A DNA stretch of 64,000 nt from JBCBEX01 sp038528235 (GCA_038528235.1 JBCBEX010000001.1:124001-188000); one strand, 5' to 3'. Positions 26,152-38,376 are shown, numbered from the stretch's first letter. Notes: a model not told the origin generated them from the sequence alone. Numbers and translations: made by a program.

Positions 26152-26163
26152 ATTCACGTGAAT
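26152..26163. promoter_or_regulatory. 12-bp palindrome in divergent intergenic region
   Basis: ATTCACGTGAAT (26152-26163) is a perfect palindrome between the divergent exported-protein gene (start 26063) and the T9SS-cargo gene (start 26482). It could be a binding site for a dimeric regulator; no regulator gene is adjacent. Apart from this and the tandem repeat at 26305-26358 the 418-bp gap holds nothing recognised. Confidence 0.3.
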
Positions 26164-26304
26164 CCTGAAGACCTCAGCGGGGTCTTTAGCAGGAAGGCAC
26201 GAGGGAGGCGCAAGCCTGGGCGACACGCGTCCAAGCCCAGGCGATGCACCTGGGGCGGCGTGCGGCGTCTACCTCGCGCGTATCGGCGCCCACAGCACGC
26301 TCTC

Positions 26305-26358
26305 AGCACAGTGGCAGCGAAGAGCACAGTGGCAGCGAAGAGCACAATGGCAGCGAAG
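26305..26358 (+). repeat. Three tandem 18-bp repeats
   Basis: The unit AGCACAGTGGCAGCGAAG occurs at 26305-26322 and 26323-26340 exactly and at 26341-26358 with one change; a partial fourth follows. It lies about 125 bp upstream of the likely start of the T9SS-cargo gene. Although the reading frame is open through it, the encoded peptide is low complexity and lies before the signal peptide, so it is probably non-coding. Confidence 0.75.
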
Positions 26359-26481
26359 AGCGCAGCTGTGCTGGCCTCGCAGCAGGGACACGTCTGCGTC
26401 GCGGCGAACCCCGAGCAGGTACGGTGGGTAGCCCTCGCCCCGTCTCGTTCAACTCGTCGTTCTCGACAACCCAACGGCCGC

Positions 26482-28053
26482 ATGCGTCCTGCGTATCGCT
26501 CGTCCGCATCCTCGCGTCTTGCCTGGCTGAGGCAGCGCGCCGCAGCAGGCTTGCTCGCCTTGCCGCTGCTGCGAGGGGCGCCCGAGGTCCAAGCCCAGAC
26601 ACCGACGCCCATCGGCCCCGAGTTCCAGGTCAACACCGCGACGGCGGGCAACCAGCGCAACCCCGCCGTGGCCGTCGCGCCCGACGGCGACTTCGTGATT
26701 GCCTGGTCCAGCCGCGGCCAGGATGGGTCGGGGACCGGCATCTACGCCCAGCGCTACACCGCCGAGGGGACTCCCGCTGGCGCTGAATTCCAGGTCAACA
26801 CCTCCACGCTCAACGACCAGGTCGTCCCCTCGGTGGGCATCGACGAGGACGGCGACTTCGTGATCGCGTGGGCGAGCTACCTCCAGGACGGCGATGGCTA
26901 TGGCATCTACGCGCAGCGCTACGCCGCCGACGGCCTCCCCCAGGGCAGCGAGTTTCAGGTCAACATCGCCACGGAGAACGTCCAGTATGGCCCCTCGGTG
27001 GAGATGGATGCCGAGGGCGATTTCGTGGTCGCCTGGGACAGCTACAGCGAAGCGGGCTCGTATTTCGACGTGTTCCTCCGGCGCTACCGGGCTGATGGAG
27101 AGCCGCTCGGCCCCGAGGTGCAAGCCAACAGGTTCATCGCAGGCACCCAGTCGCTCGCCGCGCTTGGGATGAACAGCGAGGGTGACTTTGTGGTCGCCTG
27201 GTCGAGCTTCAACCAGGACCGATCGGGCTTCGGCATCATGGCGAAGCAGTACGCCGCGGACGGCACGTCGCCGGGGCCGCCGTTTCGGGTGAACACCTTC
27301 AGCACAGGCGACCAGCGGCATCCCGCCGTGGCCGTCGACGCTGGCGGGGCGTTCGTTGTGGCCTGGCAGAGCGACGGCCGAGACGGCTCGGGCGATGGCA
27401 TCGCGGCGCAGCGATACAGGCCCGATGGCACGCCGGACGGCGCGGAGTTCCAGGTCAACACCGTCACCGAGAACGACCAACTGTTGCCGGAGGTGGGCGT
27501 CGACGGCGACGGCGACTTTGTCGTTGTGTGGCGGAGCTACGGCCAGGACGGCGACGACTTCGGCATCGTCGCCCGGCGCTACCGGGCGGACGGCACACCG
27601 GACGGCGGCGAGTTCCAGGTCAACACCTTCACCACAGGGGTGCAGTATCTCACAACCCTCGGCGTCGAAGCCGACGGTGACTTCGTCGTAGCGTGGTCCA
27701 GCCGCGACCAAGACGGCGACGGCGACGGCATCTATGCCCAGCGCTTTGCGGCGTCCCCGGTGGGTACGGAAGGGGGCACGGGACTGCCGCACGCCCTGTC
27801 GATCCGATCCGTCCATCCCAATCCAACCCGTGACACGGCCACGCTGCAGTATGCGTTGCCTGCCACCTCGGGCGTCCTCGTCACGGTGACCGACGTGCTC
27901 GGCCGCACGGTGCTCACCCACGCGGAGGGCACGCAGCCAGCGGGTCTACATGTGGCGCGCGTCGCGCTCGGTGGCCTACCAACCGGGACCTACGTGGCGC
28001 GAGTCGAGGCTGGAGGCGCCGTGGCGACGCAGCGGATCACGGTGGTGCGCTGA
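26482..28053 (+). CDS. Secreted repeat protein with T9SS type A sorting domain
   Basis: 523 aa from the ATG at 26482, chosen because a signal peptide follows (RAAAGLLALPLLRGAPEVQA, cleavage near AQT); the frame is open 108 codons further upstream. The mature protein is seven tandem ~48-residue repeats, each of the form DGDFVVAWSS.GQDG.G.GIYAQRY..DGTP.G.EFQVNT, a beta-strand unit seen in secreted Bacteroidota proteins. The last ~85 residues are a T9SS C-terminal sorting domain (VHPNPTRDTATLQYAL, VLGRTVLTH, LPTGTYVARVEAGG, TQRITVVR) that directs export and surface anchoring. Function of the repeats is unknown; they may form a beta-propeller. The PorW/SprE-like gene in this window fits use of that system. 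Confidence 0.88.
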   Translation: MRPAYRSSASSRLAWLRQRAAAGLLALPLLRGAPEVQAQTPTPIGPEFQVNTATAGNQRNPAVAVAPDGDFVIAWSSRGQDGSGTGIYAQRYTAEGTPAGAEFQVNTSTLNDQVVPSVGIDEDGDFVIAWASYLQDGDGYGIYAQRYAADGLPQGSEFQVNIATENVQYGPSVEMDAEGDFVVAWDSYSEAGSYFDVFLRRYRADGEPLGPEVQANRFIAGTQSLAALGMNSEGDFVVAWSSFNQDRSGFGIMAKQYAADGTSPGPPFRVNTFSTGDQRHPAVAVDAGGAFVVAWQSDGRDGSGDGIAAQRYRPDGTPDGAEFQVNTVTENDQLLPEVGVDGDGDFVVVWRSYGQDGDDFGIVARRYRADGTPDGGEFQVNTFTTGVQYLTTLGVEADGDFVVAWSSRDQDGDGDGIYAQRFAASPVGTEGGTGLPHALSIRSVHPNPTRDTATLQYALPATSGVLVTVTDVLGRTVLTHAEGTQPAGLHVARVALGGLPTGTYVARVEAGGAVATQRITVVR

Positions 28054-28115
28054 ACGCCATTTCGGGACGCAGCGGGCGGAACGGTCGTCGGAGCGCACAG
28101 TCCGGCCGTAGCTTG

Positions 28116-28129
28116 TGGGAGCGTTCCCA
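28116..28129. promoter_or_regulatory. LacI-family-type operator upstream of dapA
   Basis: TGGGAGCGTTCCCA matches the LacI-family consensus TGnnAnCGnTnnCA with a central CG; the inner arms pair as GGGA/TCCC. It ends 19 bp before the dapA ATG, a position suited to repression. No LacI-family gene is in the window. Confidence 0.4.
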
Positions 28130-28148
28130 CCGATCCCTCTGTGCCCGT

Positions 28149-29054
28149 ATGCCGCCCGATCTCCTCTTTCGCGGTACTGCCCCTGCGCTCGTCACGCCCT
28201 TCACCCCCGAGGGCGCGCTCGACGAAGCGGCGCTAGAACGCCTCGTCGATAGACAGATCGAGGGCGGCGTCGATGCGCTGGTGGTGCTCGGGACGACCGG
28301 CGAGAACCCAACCCTCACGCCGGCGGAGCGACAGCGGGTCACCGAGCGGGCCGTTGCACACACCGCAGGACGCGTGCCGGTCATCGTCGGAACGGGCACG
28401 AACAATACAGCCGAGAGCGTGCGCTTCTCGCGCGAGGCCGCCGCCGCCGGGGCCGACGCGCTGCTGGTCGTGGGGCCCTACTACAACAAGCCTCCCGCCG
28501 ATGGTCTGGTGGCTCACGTCAGCGCCATCGCCGAGGCAGCCGACCTCCCGATCGTCTTCTACAACGTGCCCGGGCGGACCGGGCAAAACATCCCCGCCGA
28601 CCTCACCCTGCGGCTTGCCGAGGAGATTCCCCACGTCGTCGGGATCAAGGAGGCTTCGGGCGACCTCGCGCAGATCGCCGACGTGCTCGCGCATCGCCCC
28701 CAAGGCTTTGCCGTCTACGCGGGCGACGACGAACTCACGCTTCCGCTCGTGGCGCTCGGGGCCGACGGGGTCGTGTCGGTCCTCGTCAACGCGCTCCCCA
28801 AGAAGTTCTGCCAGATGGTGCACCTCGCCCTCAACGGCGACGTCGAGGCTGCTCGTAGCCGCCACTTCGAGTTGCTTCCTGCCATGCGGGCCTGCTTCAT
28901 GACGGCCAACCCGATCCCGGTCAAGATGGTTTTGGCAGTCCTCGGCGTATGTGAGGAGACTGTCCGTCTGCCCCTCGTTCCACCCGATCCCCGCCTCCGC
29001 TGGCAAATCTTGAGCGCGTTCAAGATCGAAGCCAACATGCCAGCCAAAGCATAG
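28149..29054 (+). CDS. dapA: 4-hydroxy-tetrahydrodipicolinate synthase
   Basis: 301 aa from the ATG at 28149 (MPPDLLFRGTAPALVTPF); the frame is open upstream but the enzyme begins here. DapA condenses pyruvate with aspartate semialdehyde, the first committed step to lysine and diaminopimelate. Visible active-site motifs are GTTGENPTL (Thr pair of the proton relay), GPYYNKPPADGL, YNVPGRTG (catalytic Tyr) and GIKEASGDL (Schiff-base Lys). Length fits the family and the fold is a TIM barrel. A palindromic operator-like site lies just upstream. The gene is single; no other dap gene is adjacent. Confidence 0.95.
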   Translation: MPPDLLFRGTAPALVTPFTPEGALDEAALERLVDRQIEGGVDALVVLGTTGENPTLTPAERQRVTERAVAHTAGRVPVIVGTGTNNTAESVRFSREAAAAGADALLVVGPYYNKPPADGLVAHVSAIAEAADLPIVFYNVPGRTGQNIPADLTLRLAEEIPHVVGIKEASGDLAQIADVLAHRPQGFAVYAGDDELTLPLVALGADGVVSVLVNALPKKFCQMVHLALNGDVEAARSRHFELLPAMRACFMTANPIPVKMVLAVLGVCEETVRLPLVPPDPRLRWQILSAFKIEANMPAKA

Positions 29055-29239
29055 GACGCACCCTCCCAGACTGCTGCCCCCCTTGGGTTTAGACTGGAGG
29101 TGGAAAATGACCATCGAAAGCCCAGGGATTCCATTATGTGTACGAAACCGAGGTCAACTTTGTAGCTTTAAGACGGCGCTACATAAGCTCCGGGCCGCCC
29201 TGAGGGGCGCGACCGCATGCTTGGCCTCCTCTTCTTCCT

Positions 29240-30022
29240 ATGTCTCCTTACCCCATGCGCGACGGTACGCACTCCTCTAGCCACAGCTCCGCTTCCGGTG
29301 GGGCCGCCTCCAACGGCACAGCCTCAGCGACGCGTCACGTGATGCTCGTCGATGATCACCCCGTTGTTCGGCAGGGGCTCATGCGCCTTGTGAACCTGGA
29401 AACCGACCTCGTGGTCACAGGCGAGGCGTCGAGCGCCGAAGAAGCGCTGGCCCTGCTCGACGAGCAGACCTTTGACCTCGCAGTGGTTGACATCACTCTG
29501 GAAGGCGTCAGCGGGCTGGAACTGGTGCGCCAGATCCGCTCGCAGCACGAAGGCCTGCTCGTGCTCGTGCTCTCGATGCACCACGAGCGGTTCTATGCCG
29601 AGCGCGCGCTGCGCGCCGGAGCGCAGGGCTACGTCATGAAGCAGCGGGCCCCCGACGTGATCATCGATGCCATCCGGCGCGTCCTGGAAGGCGACCTCTA
29701 CCTCAGCGAGGAACTCTCCGACGACCTGCTCCGCCGCGCGGTCGAGGGCCGGGCCGAAGCCAGCACCAACCCCGCCGAGGTGCTCTCCGACCGCGAGCTC
29801 GAAGTCCTCCAACTCATCGGGCAGGGGGTGCGCACCCGCGACATCGCCGAGCAACTCACGCTCAGCATCAAGACGATCGAGTCGTACCGCGCCAACATCA
29901 AGCGCAAGCTCGACCTGCAGAACGCGACCGAACTGGCCCACTATGCCTTCGCGTGGTACCAGGCGACGAGCGACCCCAACAACGCGGACGTGCCTGTTCC
30001 GCCAAGCGAGCGGGCAGAGTAG
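29240..30022 (+). CDS. NarL/FixJ-type response regulator
   Basis: 260 aa. A ~30-residue Ser/Ala-rich leader precedes a receiver domain (HVMLVDDHPVVRQGLM with the acidic pocket; phosphoacceptor Asp in DLAVVDITLEG; LVLSMH and YVMKQRAP with the conserved Thr/Ser and Lys positions) and a C-terminal LuxR-type helix-turn-helix (LSDRELEVLQLIGQGVRTRDIA, LTLSIKTIESYRANIKRKL). It therefore binds DNA when phosphorylated. No histidine kinase lies next to it, so it is an orphan by position. An ATG six codons in (MRDGTHSSS, 29255) is an alternative start. Its 185-bp upstream region holds no other recognised feature. Confidence 0.9.
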   Translation: MSPYPMRDGTHSSSHSSASGGAASNGTASATRHVMLVDDHPVVRQGLMRLVNLETDLVVTGEASSAEEALALLDEQTFDLAVVDITLEGVSGLELVRQIRSQHEGLLVLVLSMHHERFYAERALRAGAQGYVMKQRAPDVIIDAIRRVLEGDLYLSEELSDDLLRRAVEGRAEASTNPAEVLSDRELEVLQLIGQGVRTRDIAEQLTLSIKTIESYRANIKRKLDLQNATELAHYAFAWYQATSDPNNADVPVPPSERAE

Positions 30023-30123
30023 CGTCGGCGAGGCGCGCAAACGATCACATCGGGGTGACAGACGCCCGGCGTATCTTGAGAGGCTAAGCGCTTCCACCTC
30101 TCCCCCTACGCTGCCCCACCCCT

Positions 30124-31548
<1,425 letters not shown>

Positions 31549-31724
31549 CAGAGGCTAGTACCGGGACGGGCGGAGGGTAAAACGGCGCGGGCAGGCGGTC
31601 AGCGCGCGAACGAATTCGTATCATCGCGACGTTACCGTTCTCGCACCGCCGACGTCGTCGGCCCAACCCGCCGTGCCGCTGAGCGCCTCGCTACGCCCGC
31701 CCCCCTGACCCGACCGCTTCTCCC

Positions 31725-34613
31725 GTGACCCGACGTGCGTTGCTGCTCACCTGTATGGTGGTGCTCCTCGCTGGAGCGCTGCTCCCTGGATGCGCCCGGA
31801 TCTTCGGTAGCCGCTACGACAACTTCCAGGCGTACTTCAACGCGGTCTACAACGCACGGCAGGCCTTCGACGAAGCCGAGGAGCAAATCGTCCTCGAGGA
31901 CGACCCGGTCGACCGGACTCGCTACCTCCAGGTGCTCCCGCGCACCGACGAGCGCCGGGCCAGCAGCAGCGGTGGGCCGTTCCAGGACGGCGTCATCCAA
32001 CGCCTCGGCGACTTGCTCCGCGAGAACCCCGACACGAAGTACACCGCCGATGCGCTGCTCCTGATCGGCAAGTCGTACTTCTACCAGAGCAACTTCGAGG
32101 GCGCCAAGCTGAACCTGCGCGAGGCCATCCGGGTCGCGCAGGAGCAGGACCGCGGACCCGAGGAGGACGAGGCGCGGCTCTGGTTCGGTCGCGCCCTCGC
32201 GGCCAACGGCGAGAGCACCCAGGCTGAAGACCTACTCCGCGAAAGCATCATCCGTGAAGGCGCGCGTGCGCGCTGGACCTCGCTCATGCAGCTGGCACTC
32301 GCACAGCTCTACGTGCAGGACGAACGCTGGGTCGATGCCGCGTCGGCCCTCGTGGAAGGCGTCGCGCGTGTGGACGACGGCGACATCGCGGCGCGGGCGC
32401 AGTTCCTGCTCGGACAGGTCTACGAGAAGCTGGAGCGCTACCCCGAGGCCGCCGAGGCCTACGACGAGGTCCGCCGCTATCGCCCGCTCTACGAACTCCG
32501 CTACGCCGCCGCCGTCAACCGCGTGCTCGTGCTCGGTCTCTACGCAGACCAGCCCGGGCAGGCGCTCGACCTCGTCCGGCGGATGCAGCGCGACGACAAC
32601 AACTTCTCCAACCTCGCCGAACTCCAGGTGATCGAGGCGCGCGTGCTCACGATGGCCGGACGCCCGCAAGAGGCGCGCGACGTGCTCGTGCGACTCCTCT
32701 ACGACGACGAGGGTCAAAACGTCGGGCAGATGCGCGGGCAGGCGCTCTACCGCCTCGGCGGTGTCTACCGGGACGGCTTCGAAGACTTCAGCCTCGCGGC
32801 AGCCTACCTCGACAGCGCGGCTACGGCCCTGCGCAACCCCACGGGCCGACGCTCCGAAATGACCGGGCAGGCGATGCTGGACATCGACGAGGAAGCCGAG
32901 GTGTACACCGGCTTCGCCGACGCCGCCGGCCGCGTGGCGCGCTACGACTCGCTGCTCGAACTCGGCAGCCTCGACGACGACGCCTTCCGGGCGCGCATCT
33001 TCGCGATCCAGGAGGCCCGGCAGCTCGCCGCCGCCGAGGAGGCCGCCGAGCAGGAGCGCCTGCGACGCGCGCAAGGGTTTAACGCGTCGCGCGGAGGCCT
33101 CGGTCGGCAGCCGACGGACACGGGCGGCCCGCTCACCGCGACGTCTGGACAGGGCTCCGGCGGTGACTTCGGTTTCCTCTCGTACCGCAACCCTTCGCGG
33201 GTGCTTGAGGCGCTCGCCGCGTTCCAGGCCCGATGGGGCGAGCGCCAACTCGTGCCCAACTGGCGGCGGCGCGACGCGATCAACCTGGTGGTGGCTGAAG
33301 GCGAGCTGGGGCAAGACGTCGAGGTCGATCCGTTCTTGCCAACCGATCAGGCGCTGGGTGTAGACGTGACCGATATACCGCGCACCGCGGACGCCCAGGC
33401 GACCATGCGCGCCGAACGTGCTGCGTCGCTCTACGAGATGGGCACAGCGCTCTTCCTCGCGCTGGGACGGCCCGACTCGGCCGCCGTCGTCTATCGCCAG
33501 GTCGTCGACGAGGCGGCCGATCCCTCTGTGGCTGAGCGTGCCTACTATGCCCTCGCTGAGGTCGAGCGGGCCCTCGGCAACGGCGCTGAAGCGGAGCGCT
33601 GGTACCGCTACGTCATCGACACGTATCCCGACTCTGATCTGGCCGATCAGGCACGGACGCGCCTCGGCCTCGCGCGTGCCGAGCGCACCGAGCTTGCGCA
33701 GGACCAAGCGGAAACAGACTACGCCCTCGCCTATGCGACGTGGCAGCGCGGGGACTACGACCAGGCGTTCTCCGACCTGCTCACGGTCCACGAGCGCTAC
33801 CCCGAGAGCGACGTAGCCCCGCGCGCGCTCCTCGCGGCCGGACATGTCTACGCCGAGTGGGCAACCACGGGCTCCGTCGATCTCTACGCGCCGCTCCCCG
33901 AGGCCGACTCGCTCGACCTGAGCGGGCTCTATGGCCAGGTCAGCGAACGCTACGCCGGGACGCCCTTCGCAAGCCGCGCCGAGGTGCTGCGCACGACCCT
34001 CGAAGAGAACCGCCCCGTCCCCGATACCCTCGCCTTCGACTTTGACCTGGACGACCTCGCGCCCGACAGCCTCGCGCTACCCGTCTTCGACGACTTCCCC
34101 GGCGCTGACAGCACGGGCGTAGACAGCACGGGCGTAGATAGCACCAGTGTGGAAGAGGAAGGGGACGCAGACGAGCCCGAGGAGCCGGTGGCCGCGCAGC
34201 AGGAGACCGCACCGACTCCGCAGTCTCCCGGTGCCCGCGCGCCCGTCAACGACCGAGCGCTGCGGAGCCGAGCGCGAATCCTGCCTCGCCGGGGCACGAC
34301 CACCTGGATCGTCGCCACGCGTGAGCAGCGCGACGAGGGCGAGGCGATCCTGAGCCAACTGGCAGAACGTGGCTACCAGAGCGCGCTCCTCCGAGACGAC
34401 CGCGATGGCGAGATTCGCTTCCTGGTGGCGGTCGGGCAGTTCCGCCAGCCGCAGCAGGCCGCCCGCATGGAGCCCGCTGTCCGCACGCTGCTCGAGGGCG
34501 AGGAAACCCTGCCCTACCAGATCGAACTGCAGGGCGTGCGGATTGTGTTGCAGGGGGCCGACCTGCGCTCCACACCGAGCGGCCCGCTCCAGTTCGTACC
34601 GGATGGCGGCTAG
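31725..34613 (+). CDS. TPR lipoprotein, PorW/SprE-like (type IX secretion)
   Basis: 962 aa with a GTG start at 31725. A lipoprotein signal peptide (LLLTCMVVLLAGALLPGC, lipobox LPGC near residue 23) is followed by SRYDNFQAYFNAVYNARQAF, which resembles the start of SprE/PorW lipoproteins. The protein is then mostly tetratricopeptide-type helices (LLIGKSYFYQSNFEGAKLNL, FLLGQVYEKLERYPEAAEAY, YYALAEVERALGNGAEAERWY, and others). A low-complexity acidic stretch includes three DSTGV-type units encoded by 15-bp tandem repeats (34107-34151). The C-terminal ~100 residues look like a SPOR-type domain (VATREQRDEGEAILSQLAERG, VAVGQFRQPQQAARM). SprE/PorW is an outer-membrane-associated T9SS component. The assignment rests on signal, repeats and N-terminal likeness, not on a search. 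Confidence 0.7.
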   Translation: MTRRALLLTCMVVLLAGALLPGCARIFGSRYDNFQAYFNAVYNARQAFDEAEEQIVLEDDPVDRTRYLQVLPRTDERRASSSGGPFQDGVIQRLGDLLRENPDTKYTADALLLIGKSYFYQSNFEGAKLNLREAIRVAQEQDRGPEEDEARLWFGRALAANGESTQAEDLLRESIIREGARARWTSLMQLALAQLYVQDERWVDAASALVEGVARVDDGDIAARAQFLLGQVYEKLERYPEAAEAYDEVRRYRPLYELRYAAAVNRVLVLGLYADQPGQALDLVRRMQRDDNNFSNLAELQVIEARVLTMAGRPQEARDVLVRLLYDDEGQNVGQMRGQALYRLGGVYRDGFEDFSLAAAYLDSAATALRNPTGRRSEMTGQAMLDIDEEAEVYTGFADAAGRVARYDSLLELGSLDDDAFRARIFAIQEARQLAAAEEAAEQERLRRAQGFNASRGGLGRQPTDTGGPLTATSGQGSGGDFGFLSYRNPSRVLEALAAFQARWGERQLVPNWRRRDAINLVVAEGELGQDVEVDPFLPTDQALGVDVTDIPRTADAQATMRAERAASLYEMGTALFLALGRPDSAAVVYRQVVDEAADPSVAERAYYALAEVERALGNGAEAERWYRYVIDTYPDSDLADQARTRLGLARAERTELAQDQAETDYALAYATWQRGDYDQAFSDLLTVHERYPESDVAPRALLAAGHVYAEWATTGSVDLYAPLPEADSLDLSGLYGQVSERYAGTPFASRAEVLRTTLEENRPVPDTLAFDFDLDDLAPDSLALPVFDDFPGADSTGVDSTGVDSTSVEEEGDADEPEEPVAAQQETAPTPQSPGARAPVNDRALRSRARILPRRGTTTWIVATREQRDEGEAILSQLAERGYQSALLRDDRDGEIRFLVAVGQFRQPQQAARMEPAVRTLLEGEETLPYQIELQGVRIVLQGADLRSTPSGPLQFVPDGG

Positions 34614-34799
34614 CATGCGGCGGGTGGTGGAACCAAGCCGCCAGCCGAACGGTACGGCTCCACCACCATGGGCGGCGTAGCGCGTCGCCCTTCTGTCTGT
34701 TTTCAGGGGCTCCTGCCCTCGATGGGCCGCGCGGGCACGCGCCCGCTGACACCGCTCACGAACGACGGCACCCCTCCGCCGCTTGGTCTAGCCTACTCT

Positions 34800-36893
<2,094 letters not shown>

Positions 36894-36989
36894 GTACGGG
36901 TGACCTGCACCAGCAGGGAGGTGCGCGTACGGAGATAAGGGCGTCGTTCTGCGAGGCGCTGAATCCGTACTACCAACCTCCCATCTGTC

Positions 36990-37616
36990 ATGCTCGTTCG
37001 CTTCCTCTTCGGCGGGGTGCTCCTGTGCGCCCTCACGGCGTTCGCCTCGGCCCCTCCTACAGCTGAGTTGTCCTCAGAGCCAACCGCCTCGGTCACAATC
37101 GTCAAGAGTACCCACACGGTTCGCGTGGAGTATCTATCCAGGTCGGGTGCGCTGCGTCGTGCCCGCGTCACGATTACCCCCGTGGAGCGTGGTATCATCA
37201 ATCCCGATGACTGGGCTCGCGACCTAGAGGCCGTGTTCTTCACCGCTCCTCGCAGCACGCCAGGGCTGAGTCGCTATAGCCTCGCCGACCGGATCATTAC
37301 CGCTCAGGGAGGAGAGTTTCCTTTCGTCGGCGAGGGTCTCGTCCCGGCACCGGAATACCTGCGTGAGTTCCTGGTGCGGAGCGGGAGGACCACACACGGC
37401 TTTTTGATGCCGCTGAGCGGCACGGACGACCCGCCCGCCGACGACCCGCCGAAGGACGACCCGCCTGCCGAGGATCCGCCCGAGGATGACGACTGCTCCT
37501 GTGCGGGGTGCATGGAAATCTGCGACCCGTGGACGTGCGAATGCAGTGACCCCGACCCGTTCCCTGAAACGGAGGGCTTTGAGTCGAACGGACGCATGGT
37601 CTCGTTCGGCATCTGA
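36990..37616 (+). CDS. Small exported protein with acidic Pro-rich linker and Cys-rich tail
   Basis: 208 aa from the ATG at 36990. A signal peptide (LVRFLFGGVLLCALTAFASA, cleavage near ASA-PP) is followed by a ~110-residue domain of unknown type (VKSTHTVRVEYLSRSGALRRA...). A linker of repeated DDPP/DDPPKDDPP units comes next, and then a compact Cys cluster (DCSCAGCMEICDPWTCEC, six Cys in 18 residues) near the C-terminus. The Cys spacing suggests disulphides or metal binding outside the cytoplasm. No family is recognised. The gene lies alone between ftsH and the rpsL operon. Confidence 0.65.
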   Translation: MLVRFLFGGVLLCALTAFASAPPTAELSSEPTASVTIVKSTHTVRVEYLSRSGALRRARVTITPVERGIINPDDWARDLEAVFFTAPRSTPGLSRYSLADRIITAQGGEFPFVGEGLVPAPEYLREFLVRSGRTTHGFLMPLSGTDDPPADDPPKDDPPAEDPPEDDDCSCAGCMEICDPWTCECSDPDPFPETEGFESNGRMVSFGI

Positions 37617-37794
37617 GCGCACCGATGTCTGGCGCGAGGGCCGCTTCACCCGAACCGAGGGTGGGGCGGCTCGTTTGTGGAGGAAATATGCAGGATTGTG
37701 ATAATTGATATAGACCAGAATATCACTAGATGATGGATGAAAGGGGCTGATACAGGCCGAAAGCCCCCCTTCGTGGTTTATGCACAGCATCATG

Positions 37795-37826
37795 GTTGGC
37801 AAGGCTGGGCAAGCTCCGTACCTTTC
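37795..37826 (+). promoter_or_regulatory. Candidate promoter of the rpsL operon
   Basis: TTGG at 37795-37798 and TACCTTTC at 37819-37826, about 20-21 nt apart, fit the Bacteroidota TTG/TAnnTTTG pattern with one mismatch. They would give a ~90-nt leader before rpsL. The rest of the 306-bp gap (37617-37922) contains a weak GGGGCT/AGCCCC hairpin at 37743-37767 and nothing else recognised. Confidence 0.4.
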
Positions 37827-37922
37827 TTTCCTGTCTCCGCGTCAGAATTTGCTCGCGAGACGACCGCTTTCGCTCCTGGAATTCGCCCGGAGCACCCCCA
37901 AGAAACTGACCTCTCGTACGGC

Positions 37923-38297
37923 GTGCCTACGATTCAGCAGCTGGTCCGCAAGGGCCGCACCCCCAAGAAGGCGAAGAAGACCGCGCGGGCCCTCCAGGGC
38001 AACCCGCAGCGGCGCGGCGTCTGCACCCGCGTCTACACGACGACCCCCAAGAAGCCGAACTCGGCCCTCCGCAAGGTGGCGAAGGTCCGCCTCACGAACG
38101 GCATCGAGGTGATCGCCTACATCCCCGGCGAAGGCCACAACCTTCAGGAGCACTCGATCGTGCTCGTGCGCGGCGGTCGTGTGAAAGACCTCCCGGGCGT
38201 GAAGTATCACATCGTGCGTGGCGCGCTTGACACGGCCGGCGTTGCCGACCGCAAGCAGAGCCGCTCGAAGTACGGCGCCAAGAAGCCGAAGAAGTAG
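37923..38297 (+). CDS. rpsL: 30S ribosomal protein S12
   Basis: 124 aa with a GTG start at 37923, giving (M)PTIQQLVRKGRTPKK, the standard S12 N-terminus; the open frame continues 62 codons upstream without homology. Motifs at the decoding centre are TTTPKKPNSALRKVAKV (containing the Lys altered in streptomycin resistance, here the sensitive-type Lys) and RGGRVKDLPGVKYHIVRG. The basic tail ends RSKYGAKKPKK. It is the first gene of the str cluster and is followed by rpsG after a gap containing short repeat arrays. Confidence 0.97.
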   Translation: MPTIQQLVRKGRTPKKAKKTARALQGNPQRRGVCTRVYTTTPKKPNSALRKVAKVRLTNGIEVIAYIPGEGHNLQEHSIVLVRGGRVKDLPGVKYHIVRGALDTAGVADRKQSRSKYGAKKPKK

Positions 38298-38301
38298 TTC
38301 C

Positions 38302-38375
38302 GCTCTCAGCCTGCGACCCTCGGCTCTCAGAGAAGACCGCCGAGAGTGAACAGCCGGAAGCCAATAGCCAACTCC
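38302..38375. repeat. Opposed heptad-phase arrays between rpsL and rpsG
   Basis: Left array 38302-38329 holds four 7-bp units (GCTCTCA at 38302 and again at 38323, exactly 21 bp apart). Right array 38341-38375 has units of type NRANAGC in register (GAACAGC, CGGAAGC, CAATAGC). Left reads as the complement of the right-hand type (pyrimidine-rich then purine-rich). The right array ends two bases before the rpsG ATG, where a ribosome-binding site would normally be. Confidence 0.55.
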
Positions 38376-38376
38376 T

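Noticed and set aside
34107..34151. Three 15-bp tandem repeats
   Set aside because: They lie in frame inside the PorW/SprE-like gene and encode DSTGV units of a linker, so they are described with that gene and not as a separate element.
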